A stretch of DNA of 64,000 bases from Bacteroidaceae bacterium (GCA_900770655.1 CAAGLA010000031.1:1-64000), one strand, 5' to 3'. Shown: positions 49,105-57,580, counted from the first letter of the stretch. Made by a program: numbers and translations. Notes: generated by a model from the letters alone, not told the origin.

Positions 49105-51546
49105 TTACCGCGAAATTGCATCGACAGGATTATCATTCGCGGCCTTGTAAGCGCGTATTGTCACTGTTGCAACAGTTATGGCAACCACAATGACAACAGC
49201 AAGCAAGTAGACCCCGACAGCCATTGTCGCACGATAGGCAAACTGCTGCATCCAGCGGTCAATCATAATATAGCTTACAAGTACTGCCACAAGCGAGCAT
49301 ATTGCAACTATACGCAGATACATTATGTTGAACATCTTTAGGATTGACACAACCGATGAGCCGTGCACACGGCGTATTCCAATCTCTTTGCGACGATATT
49401 GTGTCTCGAACAAGACAAGACCAAACACACCAATGACAGAGATTAAAATCGAAAGCATTGTAAACAGTGTTATCAAAGATGACAACCGCTCCTCTTTTTG
49501 ATACAATTCTTCAAGTTCGGCATCAAAGAGAGCCACATCATAGCTGTCAGTGGGAACGTTTGGTGCATACTCGGCAATAGTCTGCATTATATACTGCTTT
49601 ACAGCCTTAATATCGGCACCGGCCGCCGTGCGCACATACAAATGTTCGCAAACTCTCCACGGATATTTGCCGAATATGTAGAACGCGAATGGTTCAATGT
49701 TGTACTGCATTGGGCGATAGTTGAAATCACGGCATATACCAACGACCTCAGCATCGGATCGGTGACCGGGAATCTTGTCATCCACTTTTATACCCACCTT
49801 GCGTGCAGCATCTTCATTGAAAATATAAACCCCATTGACAGTTGCCTCGTCACTGCGACAGAAATCCCTGCCATCGACAATGTCAATTTTCATCAGTTGC
49901 AGGAAATCCCACGAAACAGGATAGACATTGAAATATATTCCCTTACCGTCGACATTACGTCCCCACTGCATTCTCGAAGGTGCCACAAGCGAGCCGTTAG
50001 CAAAAGCAACGTCAACTATTGCGGGGTTCTTCATAAGGCTCTCGGCAAAGGCGTCGCGCCTTACTTGTGACAACCCGTTCTCCAAGTCAAAGGATTCGAA
50101 GACAGTTTCGGCAGGTAATTTGTCAACAACAAGAAGGTTCTCCCTGTCAAAACCCATATCATAACCAAGCATAAACTCACGCTGGCGGTGTATGAAGAGC
50201 GAGCATATTATTAGCGTAATGGAAATGAAATACTGCACAGCCACAAGTGTATATCGCAAACGCCTGCCTGGAGCTGTAGCCTGAAAACCGCTCATAACCA
50301 TTGCCGGTGAAAAGCGGGTTATGTACCACGCGGGGTATATACTGACTATAATTCCGGTAAGTATAGAAAATGCCGAAACTGCCACTGCTATACCAACATT
50401 GTCACCAATAGCTACAGATGTCGATATATGCTCTGTGAGCGGTGTTTCCATAAACACACCAACAATAGCCGCAGCGCCACAAAGAGCTACAAGCACAAGC
50501 CCCACGGTTTCAAATACAAAGTTCAAGCGCAGGGTAAAAGATGATGCCCCGAACACCTTGCAAGTGTTTATGCTCTTTATGCGCACAGGAATAAGCGCAA
50601 AGAAGAAATTTACAAAGTTTATCATTGCAATGAGAATTATGAGTATAGCTATTGCAATGAAAGTATATGTAGTCAATCTGTTGCCCACTTCGTGATAAGT
50701 GGTACTAACATCACTCGAAAAATATAGTTCGGTCAACGGATTCAGGCGTGGAGTAGCCATTTTAATGTATTGCTCGACGGTTTCTTCATCGGCATACAAT
50801 TCGTGCTCTACATTGAGAAGACGAAGCAAAGCCTCATTCATTTTCTCAACAACGGCATCGGGTGATGCACCATCTGCCAACTGTATGAAATAAGGATTGT
50901 TCCAGTTGTTGGGGTTTTCATTCTCCTGCGCAATCGACATACCACCCCAACCGTCTGTTCCGTCAAGAATACTGGGCGAAGGAGTATCCTTACAAATGGC
51001 AACAACCACAGCCGTGTTCTCCTCGCTCGCCTCACGACCATAACAAAGCACGTCGCCAACCGAAAGGTTGAACCTTTTTGCAACCGACTCTTTCAGTACC
51101 AATGTATAATGGTCTATGACATTTTCAAGAGAACCCTCTATAACCTCAATGCCTAGAATCTCCAGTCCCTCGCGCTCAGTCTCGCACAAGTTCAACTCGA
51201 TATTATCTATGCGGTCATCCAATTTTCTCGAATAAACGGAGTTTATATTGAAATGCCCGGTAGGTGTTATTGTGGAACTCTTTTCAATCTCCGGAATATC
51301 TTTGCAAAGATCGTCGGGCAACTGACGTGCCCAAGTGATATCCCAATACCCCTCCTCGCTCCAATTCGGGTGTTCGAGGCGGTAGATATTCCGTGCATTT
51401 GGAATGCCTTTGTTATATGAGAGGTCGAAATTCACCTGCACCATTATGATGTAGACAGCAGCAAAGGCTACCGCCATACCAAGTATATTAAGTAACGAAG
51501 AGGTTGTGTACCTTTTCAGCAGCATTATAAAGTTTTTGAAATACAT
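49105..51546 (-). CDS. FtsX/MacB-type ABC permease (first of three)
   Basis: The 813-residue protein shares the layout of the permease at 43319: N-terminal helix TSSLLNILGMAVAFAAVYIIMVQV, periplasmic domain, helices FIAIAILIILIAMINFVNFFFAL and FVFETVGLVLVALCGAAAIVGVF, second periplasmic domain, and the C-terminal trio (LITLFTMLSILISVIGVFGLVLFETQYRRKEIGIRRVHG, VVVAITVATVTIRAYKAANDNPVDAI). The FETQYRRKEIGIRRVHGSS loop is the conserved FtsX coupling segment. It follows the HlyD gene by 40 bases. Confidence 0.9.
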   Translation of the reverse strand: MYFKNFIMLLKRYTTSSLLNILGMAVAFAAVYIIMVQVNFDLSYNKGIPNARNIYRLEHPNWSEEGYWDITWARQLPDDLCKDIPEIEKSSTITPTGHFNINSVYSRKLDDRIDNIELNLCETEREGLEILGIEVIEGSLENVIDHYTLVLKESVAKRFNLSVGDVLCYGREASEENTAVVVAICKDTPSPSILDGTDGWGGMSIAQENENPNNWNNPYFIQLADGASPDAVVEKMNEALLRLLNVEHELYADEETVEQYIKMATPRLNPLTELYFSSDVSTTYHEVGNRLTTYTFIAIAILIILIAMINFVNFFFALIPVRIKSINTCKVFGASSFTLRLNFVFETVGLVLVALCGAAAIVGVFMETPLTEHISTSVAIGDNVGIAVAVSAFSILTGIIVSIYPAWYITRFSPAMVMSGFQATAPGRRLRYTLVAVQYFISITLIICSLFIHRQREFMLGYDMGFDRENLLVVDKLPAETVFESFDLENGLSQVRRDAFAESLMKNPAIVDVAFANGSLVAPSRMQWGRNVDGKGIYFNVYPVSWDFLQLMKIDIVDGRDFCRSDEATVNGVYIFNEDAARKVGIKVDDKIPGHRSDAEVVGICRDFNYRPMQYNIEPFAFYIFGKYPWRVCEHLYVRTAAGADIKAVKQYIMQTIAEYAPNVPTDSYDVALFDAELEELYQKEERLSSLITLFTMLSILISVIGVFGLVLFETQYRRKEIGIRRVHGSSVVSILKMFNIMYLRIVAICSLVAVLVSYIMIDRWMQQFAYRATMAVGVYLLAVVIVVAITVATVTIRAYKAANDNPVDAISR

Positions 51547-51586
51547 AGTAATTGTTTATATGATTAGAATATTGTCACTGTTTTGG

Positions 51587-52846
51587 TTAGTTTAGGATAA
51601 GCACCTCATTGTCGCCGAAATTGTCGTACGACGATGTTATAACCTTTTCTCCGGGCATAAGTCCTTCGACAACCTCGTAGAACCTCGGGTTCTGGCGGCC
51701 TATGCGTATCTCGCGCCGGTAGGCCTTCCCGCCCGTCTCGTCTACAACGTATATCCAGCGACCACCGGTCTTCTGGAAGAATGCACCACGCGGAATATAT
51801 ACAGCCTCAACAGGCTGTCCAAGCTGCAGATTCAGGTTATATGTCTGGCCGGTACGTATATTGTCGGGCAGTTCTCCGGCAAATGTAAGGTCTACTTTGA
51901 ATTTGCCGTCACGCACTTCGGGATAGACCTTCCTCAACAACATATCGTAACTGTTTTCTTGGCGCATAAAAGAGGCTGTGAGGCCTGTCACCACACGGTC
52001 TATATAATGTTCGTCGACCATTGCCGTTACTTTGTAGGCCGACAGGTCGTTTATCTGCCCAATGGCATTGCCTTGTGAAAGTGTCTGCCCAAGAACCACA
52101 TTCAACATACCCAGCTCGCCGTCTATAGGAGCCTTTACCTTAAGATTGTCAACCCTCTCGCGAATAAGTTGCATATTGAGCTGCATTGAACGCAGGTTCT
52201 CGTCGAGCTGCGCCACTTGTATTGTTCTGTAAAGAGAGTCCTGCCTTTGGCGTTCTCGCACAAGTTCACGCCTATTTACCGACAATTCGTAATCTTCGCG
52301 TGACTGAATGTAAACCTCGCGGGCAAGAAGGCCATCGTTATACAACACCTCGTTCTGCATATATGCACGATGCTTTCTGTTTACATCGAGGTCGAGTTGC
52401 AACATCTCCTGACGAAGAGACAGCCTCTCCTGCTCCATTGATATGAGAGTATTACGCAGTATATTCTGTTTTTCGGCAAGGTCGGCTTCCGATTGCAGTA
52501 TCTGCATAGAGAGCTGCTTGTTCGACATCTGAAGTATAACATCCCCGGCCTTAACAGTTGCTCCCTCTTCTATAAGTATTGAATCCACCACTCCACCTTC
52601 AAGAGGCGACAGCTGCATTGTTGTCATTGGCTGCACAATACCGCTCAGGCTGACATAGTCGTTGAATTCCCCCTCTTCGACATTCGACACCGTAACAGTA
52701 GCCATATTAACGCGCAGAGTAGAAGCATTCTCTTTCAAAAGCAGCCACACAACGAGAATGACCATTATTAATCCAAAAGCATAAGGCAGGCTCTTCTTGC
52801 TTAATACAGCACGCCACCCTGTTTTCTTTTCCAATTTAATATCCAT
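51587..52846 (-). CDS. HlyD/MacA-type periplasmic adaptor
   Basis: The 419-residue protein has one N-terminal membrane helix (AFGLIMVILVVWLLL), a biotinyl-lipoyl half-motif (VDSILIEEGATVKAGDVILQM), a long coiled-coil hairpin (residues about 115-230, EQERLSLRQEMLQLDLDVNR), the second lipoyl half (VKAPIDGELGMLNVVLGQTLSQG) and beta-barrel/membrane-proximal domains (VYIPRGAFFQKTGGRWIYVV). It bridges the inner-membrane permease to the TolC channel. The ATG at 52846 is chosen over 52888, since the family starts just before the helix. It lies 44 bases after the TolC stop. Confidence 0.93.
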   Translation of the reverse strand: MDIKLEKKTGWRAVLSKKSLPYAFGLIMVILVVWLLLKENASTLRVNMATVTVSNVEEGEFNDYVSLSGIVQPMTTMQLSPLEGGVVDSILIEEGATVKAGDVILQMSNKQLSMQILQSEADLAEKQNILRNTLISMEQERLSLRQEMLQLDLDVNRKHRAYMQNEVLYNDGLLAREVYIQSREDYELSVNRRELVRERQRQDSLYRTIQVAQLDENLRSMQLNMQLIRERVDNLKVKAPIDGELGMLNVVLGQTLSQGNAIGQINDLSAYKVTAMVDEHYIDRVVTGLTASFMRQENSYDMLLRKVYPEVRDGKFKVDLTFAGELPDNIRTGQTYNLNLQLGQPVEAVYIPRGAFFQKTGGRWIYVVDETGGKAYRREIRIGRQNPRFYEVVEGLMPGEKVITSSYDNFGDNEVLILN

Positions 52847-52890
52847 ACAATATCTTATTTTAATCTTTAAATCTGTTCTGTCATACAAAA

Positions 52891-54213
52891 TTATTCCATT
52901 ACAAAAGGAATGCCGCTGTAATAATCGACCATACGTTTCTCTATCATATACTGCAGTCTGGAGCGCAAGCAGTCCGACTGTGCCTGCAGAAGCGTAGCCG
53001 AGGCATTCTGCAACTCAACCGTTGTAACAAGCCCCTCGTTATATTTTGCAACAATGCCATTATATGCAAGACGTGAAGCCTCAACCTTTCTCAAAGCCAT
53101 ATTATATTGCATTCTGTACCCCTCCATTTGCCTGCAGGCCTGAACCACTTCGCTCTCCACAGTATTTCTGACAGCCTCTCTTTCCAGTTCGGCATTGCGC
53201 AGGGCATTACGGGAATAGCGTACCGAGGCTCTACGGCTAAAATTGGAAAATATAGGAATAGACATTGAAAGCGAAATGTATTCACCGCTGTTATTCTTAA
53301 ACTGAGAAGAGAAACCGGGATATGCCTCCCTATTGTCGAAATTTACGAAATAGCTTGTATTTATACCGGCCGACAGACTTATGGTAGGAAACCAAGCCCC
53401 GTTTGCAATGAGGAGGTTCAACTTAGACTCTCTTACAGCAAGTTCCGAAGAGACAACCATAGCATTGTTCTCAAGAGCATACTCAAGAACATCTTCTTCG
53501 GAAACCATAGAAGAAAGAATGGCTGTTTCGGGAAAATCGGCAATATCCAACGGATACTCTTGCGGATAGTTCATAACTTCACGAAGTCTAATCCACGACA
53601 AAGCCAGATTATTATTCTGCTCTGTGAGCATATAATCGTAGTTGGCCTCCTGAGAAGAGAGTTCTGCAACGTCCGATGCACTCTTGCGCCCGCAATCGTA
53701 CAGTGCTTGCGCCTGCTCAAGAGAGAGGCGGGCGGCAGCAAGCTGCTCTTCGGCAATCTTTACCGTACCTCTATAATAGAGAACATCTATATAGGCCCGC
53801 ATAACTTCCATAGCAACCCTGTCGCGTGCTATCTGAAGCTCGCTGTAACCGCGTTCACGCGCAACAGCGGCAACACGTATGCCGTTGACATACCGCAAGC
53901 CGGCAAATATAGGCATTGAAGCTGTCAAGCTATAAGAATTACCCAATGTAGCGACATTGGTATAATTGTTTGTTTCAGGGTCAATAGAACGCCCGAAGTT
54001 GGCCGAAGCCGAAACACCGGCCGACAAAGAGGGAAAAAGAGAAGCTATGGAACGTTTGTAGTCCATATCGGCATTGTCGAGAACATTCTGTTGTTTACTC
54101 ACTGTAATAGAGTGCTGCAAGGCGTAAACCATACACTCGTCCATTGTCATTAACTGTGCAGTTGAGGAAAAAACCACAAGACCTGCAAAAACTATTGTCA
54201 TTAACCTTTTCAT
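52891..54213 (-). CDS. TolC-family outer-membrane efflux channel
   Basis: The 440-residue protein has a signal peptide (MKRLMTIVFAGLVVFSSTAQ) and two outer-membrane-efflux repeats with long coiled-coil helices and amphipathic strands (LFPSLSAGVSASANFGRS, ARLSLEQAQALYDCGRKSASDVAELSSQEANYDYMLTEQNNNLA, AWFPTISLSAGINTSYF, VELQNASATLLQAQSDCLRSRLQYMIEKRMVDYYSG). It is the first gene of the operon. A sigma-54-type promoter lies directly upstream with only about 15 bases of leader. Confidence 0.94.
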   Translation of the reverse strand: MKRLMTIVFAGLVVFSSTAQLMTMDECMVYALQHSITVSKQQNVLDNADMDYKRSIASLFPSLSAGVSASANFGRSIDPETNNYTNVATLGNSYSLTASMPIFAGLRYVNGIRVAAVARERGYSELQIARDRVAMEVMRAYIDVLYYRGTVKIAEEQLAAARLSLEQAQALYDCGRKSASDVAELSSQEANYDYMLTEQNNNLALSWIRLREVMNYPQEYPLDIADFPETAILSSMVSEEDVLEYALENNAMVVSSELAVRESKLNLLIANGAWFPTISLSAGINTSYFVNFDNREAYPGFSSQFKNNSGEYISLSMSIPIFSNFSRRASVRYSRNALRNAELEREAVRNTVESEVVQACRQMEGYRMQYNMALRKVEASRLAYNGIVAKYNEGLVTTVELQNASATLLQAQSDCLRSRLQYMIEKRMVDYYSGIPFVME

Positions 54214-54238
54214 ACATAAAATTTTCTAATAGAGTATG

Positions 54239-54255
54239 TGCCAAAAGCGTGCCAA
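54239..54255 (-). promoter_or_regulatory. Sigma-54 (-24/-12) promoter of the efflux operon
   Basis: On the minus strand TTGGCACG-CTTT-TGGCA compares with consensus YTGGCACG-NNNN-TTGCW. The -24 GG (54253-54252) and -12 GC (54241-54240) are exactly 12 bases apart, and the single mismatch is in the -12 box. The predicted start is near 54228, about 15 bases before the TolC ATG. No Bacteroidota -7 element is seen near. The operon encodes a sigma-54 activator, which strongly supports this reading. A TTTTGGCAC direct repeat with an 11-base period is an alternative description. Confidence 0.75.
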
Positions 54256-54289
54256 AAACATTAAATAATTAATTTTGAACACATTGCGT

Positions 54290-54304
54290 AAACAACTGTT
54301 GTTT
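54290..54304. promoter_or_regulatory. Candidate enhancer site of the sigma-54 activator
   Basis: AAACAACTGTTGTTT is a perfect 7-1-7 palindrome 35 bases upstream of the -24 element. Fis-type activators bind such dyads. Its half-sites recur upstream of the regulator gene (43206-43239). Confidence 0.5.
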
Positions 54305-54318
54305 TAATATGTAAATAA

Positions 54319-54348
54319 TTTGGACACTGCAAGTATATTTTTTGGACA
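54319..54348. repeat. Phased direct repeat TTTGGACA
   Basis: TTTGGACA occurs at 54319-54326 and 54341-54348, 22 bases apart (two helical turns), between the divergent promoters. This could be a binding site for a protein that reads one DNA face, for example a second activator site or a site for the SpmAB gene. Confidence 0.4.
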
Positions 54349-54497
54349 AAAGGAGGGTATTCTGTTGTTGCTGCTTATACTCACAATGCCCTATACAGGA
54401 CCTGCTATGCGCAGTATGCCAAGCATTAAGCGGTGCAAGGAGATTGCCGCAGCGCTATGCCGCACCAAAAGGAGAGAGAAAAACATTTCATAATAGA

Positions 54498-54527
54498 TTT
54501 GTTTACAGCTGCTTTTTATTATCTTCG
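54498..54527 (+). promoter_or_regulatory. Promoter of the SpmAB-like gene
   Basis: TTTG (54498-54501), 18 bases, then TATCTTCG (54520-54527), 28 bases before the ATG at 54556. Confidence 0.6.
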
Positions 54528-54555
54528 CGGTTGTGTAACTGAAAAAGAGATAGCA

Positions 54556-55788
54556 ATGGTTCTCAATTATATTTGGATAGCCTTTTTTCTCATTGCTTTT
54601 GTAATAGCAATGGGGAAACTTGTTTTCTGCGGAGATACAACTGTGTTTCCATCGATTATTGATTCCACATTCGAGCAGGCAAAGAGTGCTTTTGAGCTAT
54701 CTCTGGGGCTCACCGGTGTGCTGTCGCTGTGGATGGGCATTATGAAGATTGGCGAAAAGGGAGGGCTTGTTGCTTGGCTCGCAAAACTGCTGAGCCCTGT
54801 ACTGAGCAAGATATTCCCCGATATTCCAAAAGGACACCCCGCTACGGGAACTATGTTTATGAATTTTTCGGCCAATATGCTTGGGCTCGACAATGCCGCT
54901 ACTCCTATGGGACTGAAGGCTATGCAGCAGCTGCAGGAACTGAACAAGGAGAAGGATACAGCCAGCAACCCAATGATTATGTTCTTGGTGCTTAACACTT
55001 CGGGGCTCACCATTATACCTATTTCGGTTCTTATGTACCGTGCACAAATGGGCGCACAAAACCCTACAGATGTTTTTATCCCTATACTGATTGCTACAAC
55101 CGTATCGACACTGGTTGGGCTCATTGTTACAAGCATATACCAACGTATAAACCTGCTTAACAGGACAATGCTTCTGTTTTTAGGCGGGGTGTGCCTGCTT
55201 GTCGCCGGCGGTACAGTTGGAATGATGCAGCTGTCACAGGTGCAGATAGAGGTTGTATCGACATCGCTCGCAAATGTTATTCTGTTCACCATTATAGTAA
55301 TGTTCATTGTTTCGGGTATGTTTGCCCGAATAAATGTGTACGAATCGTTCATCGAGGGAGCAAAAGAGGGATTCAACACCGCTGTGCGCATTATCCCCTA
55401 TCTCGTTGCCATTCTCGTTGCCATTGGCGTGTTCAGAGCTTCGGGAGGTATGGATGTTATAATGAACGGTGTCGCGTGGTGTGCCGATGCGGTGGGGCTT
55501 GACAGCGACTTTGTCGGTGCATTGCCTACAGCTATAATGAAACCACTCAGCGGCAGCGGCGCGCGCGGAATGATGGTCGATGCTATGAACACATACGGAG
55601 TCGATTCGTTTGCAGGCCGCCTTGCCTGCCTGTTCCAAGGGGCAACAGACACAACGTTCTATATTCTGGCTGTCTACTTCGGCAGCGTGGGAATAAAAAA
55701 GACACGCCACGCTGTAGGTTGCGGACTTGCAGCCGACCTTGCCGGAATTATTGCAGCGATAATTGTTGGATACATATTCTTTGGGTAA
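54556..55788 (+). CDS. Fused SpmA/SpmB nucleoside-recognition membrane protein
   Basis: The 410-residue protein combines an SpmA-like half (residues 1-200, LGLDNAATPMGLKAMQQLQEL with FELSLGLTGVLSLWMGIMKI) and an SpmB-like half (about 230-410, IIPYLVAILVAIGVFRASGGMD, TAIMKPLSGSGARGMMVDAM, GATDTTFYILAVYFGSVGI). About 8-10 membrane helices are present, and both halves carry the nucleoside-recognition (Gate) motif. Separate spmA and spmB genes in Bacillus act in spore maturation. In non-sporing Bacteroidota the fused form is standard and its transport role is unknown. The ATG at 54556 is preferred to 54433, which precedes the promoter. Confidence 0.9.
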   Translation: MVLNYIWIAFFLIAFVIAMGKLVFCGDTTVFPSIIDSTFEQAKSAFELSLGLTGVLSLWMGIMKIGEKGGLVAWLAKLLSPVLSKIFPDIPKGHPATGTMFMNFSANMLGLDNAATPMGLKAMQQLQELNKEKDTASNPMIMFLVLNTSGLTIIPISVLMYRAQMGAQNPTDVFIPILIATTVSTLVGLIVTSIYQRINLLNRTMLLFLGGVCLLVAGGTVGMMQLSQVQIEVVSTSLANVILFTIIVMFIVSGMFARINVYESFIEGAKEGFNTAVRIIPYLVAILVAIGVFRASGGMDVIMNGVAWCADAVGLDSDFVGALPTAIMKPLSGSGARGMMVDAMNTYGVDSFAGRLACLFQGATDTTFYILAVYFGSVGIKKTRHAVGCGLAADLAGIIAAIIVGYIFFG

Positions 55789-55804
55789 AATTAAAGAGGA
55801 AAAA

Positions 55805-56224
55805 ATGATAAGCTACCAGACCGACGGGGTTAAGATGCCCCCTATTAAAAGACGTGAGATTACAGTTTGGATAAAGGCCGTTGCAGCCACATACGGAAAA
55901 AAGGTGGGCGAGATAGCCTACATATTCTGCAACGACGAGAAGATATTGGAGGTGAATCGCGAATATCTGCAGCACGACTATTACACAGACATTATAACTT
56001 TCGACTACTGCGAGGGTGATGAAATAAGCGGCGACCTTTTCATTTCGCTCGACACAGTGCAGAGCAACAGCGAAATGGTTGGAGCAACCTATATACAGGA
56101 ACTGCACCGTGTGATTATACACGGCATACTGCACCTGTGCGGCATAAACGACAAGGGAGAAGGTGAACGCGAGATTATGGAAGCCTGCGAGAACAAGGCT
56201 CTGGCAATGATAAAGCCGGAGTGA
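55805..56224 (+). CDS. ybeY: Endoribonuclease YbeY
   Basis: YbeY is a metal-dependent RNase for 16S rRNA 3'-end maturation and ribosome quality control. The 139-residue protein has YHDYYTDIITF-type core (YYTDIITFDYC), GDLFISLDTV and the metal site HGILHLCGINDKGEGE. In most bacteria the motif is H-x3-H-x5-H; here the third His is replaced by Lys (NDK), a form I believe is common in Bacteroidota. The ATG at 55805 is 16 bases after the SpmAB stop; an in-frame start at 55763 overlaps it and is rejected. Confidence 0.92.
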   Translation: MISYQTDGVKMPPIKRREITVWIKAVAATYGKKVGEIAYIFCNDEKILEVNREYLQHDYYTDIITFDYCEGDEISGDLFISLDTVQSNSEMVGATYIQELHRVIIHGILHLCGINDKGEGEREIMEACENKALAMIKPE

Positions 56225-56237
56225 TTCGTTTATATAC

Positions 56238-56277
56238 AAAGCGGGCGCCCCATTTTTACTTTTGGGGCGCCCGCTTT
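56238..56277. terminator. Bidirectional terminator between ybeY and the FISUMP gene
   Basis: AAAGCGGGCGCCCCA and its complement form a fifteen-base stem with a ten-base loop (TTTTTACTTT) and a trailing TTTTAT. It serves the convergent ybeY and FISUMP transcripts, lying 13 bases after ybeY. Confidence 0.85.
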
Positions 56278-56296
56278 TATAGTGGGAATAATTCAA

Positions 56297-57580
56297 TTAA
56301 GGACAAACAGGGCGGATGCTGAAACCGGTCTTGCGAGTGAAGGTCTCTACCTCATAGTCGCCGTCACTGTAGAAATCGAGGTAATAGGCATTTGAAGTAC
56401 TTCCCGACACAGCCGAAGATGTCCAATAGTTGCCGTTTACATCGCCGCCAAGCAGTTCATCGCCGCTGAACCAACCGCCGGCAGGCAAGAAGATGCTGTT
56501 GCCATTAGGACCTGTAACCCTATAACCGCGAGTTCCGTTAACAGTTGTCCAAGTCCAGTTGCAACGGTTCACCAGTTCCTGCATTTCGGCCTGTGTAGGC
56601 ATTCGCCAGTTGCCGCCCCACTCTGAACGTGCAACATCGTAGCTTGTACCTGCAATGTTACGGCCTATGCTTGTGTAATCGTAACCATTGTGATAATTAT
56701 AGGTAGTTTCTGTAAAATCACTCTTTACATAGGTTTCGCCCCAAGCATAGAATATACCTCTGTCCGAAGGAGAAGAAGCACCTACGTTATACGAAGCCCA
56801 GCATACACTAAGACCGAGGTCTACTCTGCGGCTGTCGGAATATGAACTGCTTGAACTTGAGCCTGAAGAGATACTTTCTCTAACATTGCGAAGATCATTT
56901 GGACGGATACCGCCACCACCGCTGCCCGATGGAGATGGGGTGCTGCTTCTTGGACAAACCGGACGAATGCTGAAACCGGTATCGCGGCCGAATGTTTCAA
57001 CCTCGTAGTCACCACCTGAGTAGAAATCGAGATAGTAGGCGCTGTATGAAGAACCCGATGTAGTTGATGCAGTCCAATAGTTACCGTTTACATTGTAACC
57101 GGTCAATTCATCGTCGTTGTACCAACCACCGGCCGGCAAGAATATACTGTTGCCGTTAGGGCCTGTAACTCTGTAACCATCGACGCCATTAACGGTTGTC
57201 CAGTACCAGTTGCAACGGTTCACAAGTTCCTGCATTTCGGCCTGTGTAGGCATTCTCCAACTGCCGCCCCACTGAGAACGTGCAACGTCGTAACTTGTAC
57301 CGGCAATATTGGTACCTATATTTATATATTCATAACCGTTGTGGTATTGATAGGACGATTCTGTAAACTCACTTTTTATATATGTTTCGCCCCAAGCATA
57401 GAATATACCTGCCTCTGAAGGTGTAGATGCACCTACATTGCAGGTAGCCCAATTGACACTGAGGCCTAAATCGACCATTTGATGATAACCGTCGCCACTC
57501 TCACTGTTTGTTGCGAATGAGTTTGTCGCAAATAGCGTAAAGAACGCTAAAACATAGGTAAAAATTGATTTGTGTAACAT
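56297..57580 (-). CDS. Exported protein with two FISUMP (major paralogous) domains
   Basis: The 427-residue protein has a signal peptide (residues 1 to about 24, VLAFFTLFATNSFA). It then has two copies, 36-210 and 253-427, each exactly 175 residues, beginning VDLGLSV and ending SIRPVCP. Each includes FYAWGETY, GTSYDVARS-WGG-WRMPTQAEMQEL, GPNGNSIFLPAGGW and AYYLDFYS. This is the Fibrobacter succinogenes major paralogous (FISUMP) family, C-type-lectin-like in fold, function unknown. A Ser/Gly-rich linker of 42 residues joins the copies. It is a single-gene unit with its own promoter and terminator. Confidence 0.88.
   Translation of the reverse strand: MLHKSIFTYVLAFFTLFATNSFATNSESGDGYHQMVDLGLSVNWATCNVGASTPSEAGIFYAWGETYIKSEFTESSYQYHNGYEYINIGTNIAGTSYDVARSQWGGSWRMPTQAEMQELVNRCNWYWTTVNGVDGYRVTGPNGNSIFLPAGGWYNDDELTGYNVNGNYWTASTTSGSSYSAYYLDFYSGGDYEVETFGRDTGFSIRPVCPRSSTPSPSGSGGGGIRPNDLRNVRESISSGSSSSSSYSDSRRVDLGLSVCWASYNVGASSPSDRGIFYAWGETYVKSDFTETTYNYHNGYDYTSIGRNIAGTSYDVARSEWGGNWRMPTQAEMQELVNRCNWTWTTVNGTRGYRVTGPNGNSIFLPAGGWFSGDELLGGDVNGNYWTSSAVSGSTSNAYYLDFYSDGDYEVETFTRKTGFSIRPVCP
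56300..57475 (-). repeat. Tandem 525-base duplication within the FISUMP gene
   Basis: Copy 1 is 56951-57475 and copy 2 is 56300-56824, of equal length with no indels. Long protein stretches are identical (for example AGTSYDVARS, MPTQAEMQELVNRCN, GYRVTGPNGNSIFLPAGGW). This points to a fairly recent duplication. Confidence 0.85.

Larger units (their letters stand above)
54214..54555. other. Divergent regulatory region between the efflux operon and the SpmAB-like gene
   Basis: This 342-base gap has the sigma-54 promoter, a 15-base palindrome, two phased TTTGGACA repeats, and the SpmAB promoter. Bases 54360-54490 are more GC-rich, hold a 35-codon basic reading frame (54386-54493) without convincing coding character, and a possible GGTGC...GCACC pairing (54432-54468). 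I see no other gene here. Confidence 0.5.

Noticed and set aside
54386..54493. 35-codon basic reading frame in the efflux/SpmAB spacer
   Set aside because: No promoter fits it, the composition is unlike neighbouring genes, and no membrane or known motif is present. It may be part of a structured leader instead.
54433..54555. 41-codon N-terminal extension of the SpmAB-like protein
   Set aside because: The promoter at 54498-54527 lies within the extension, and the membrane-protein family starts at 54556.
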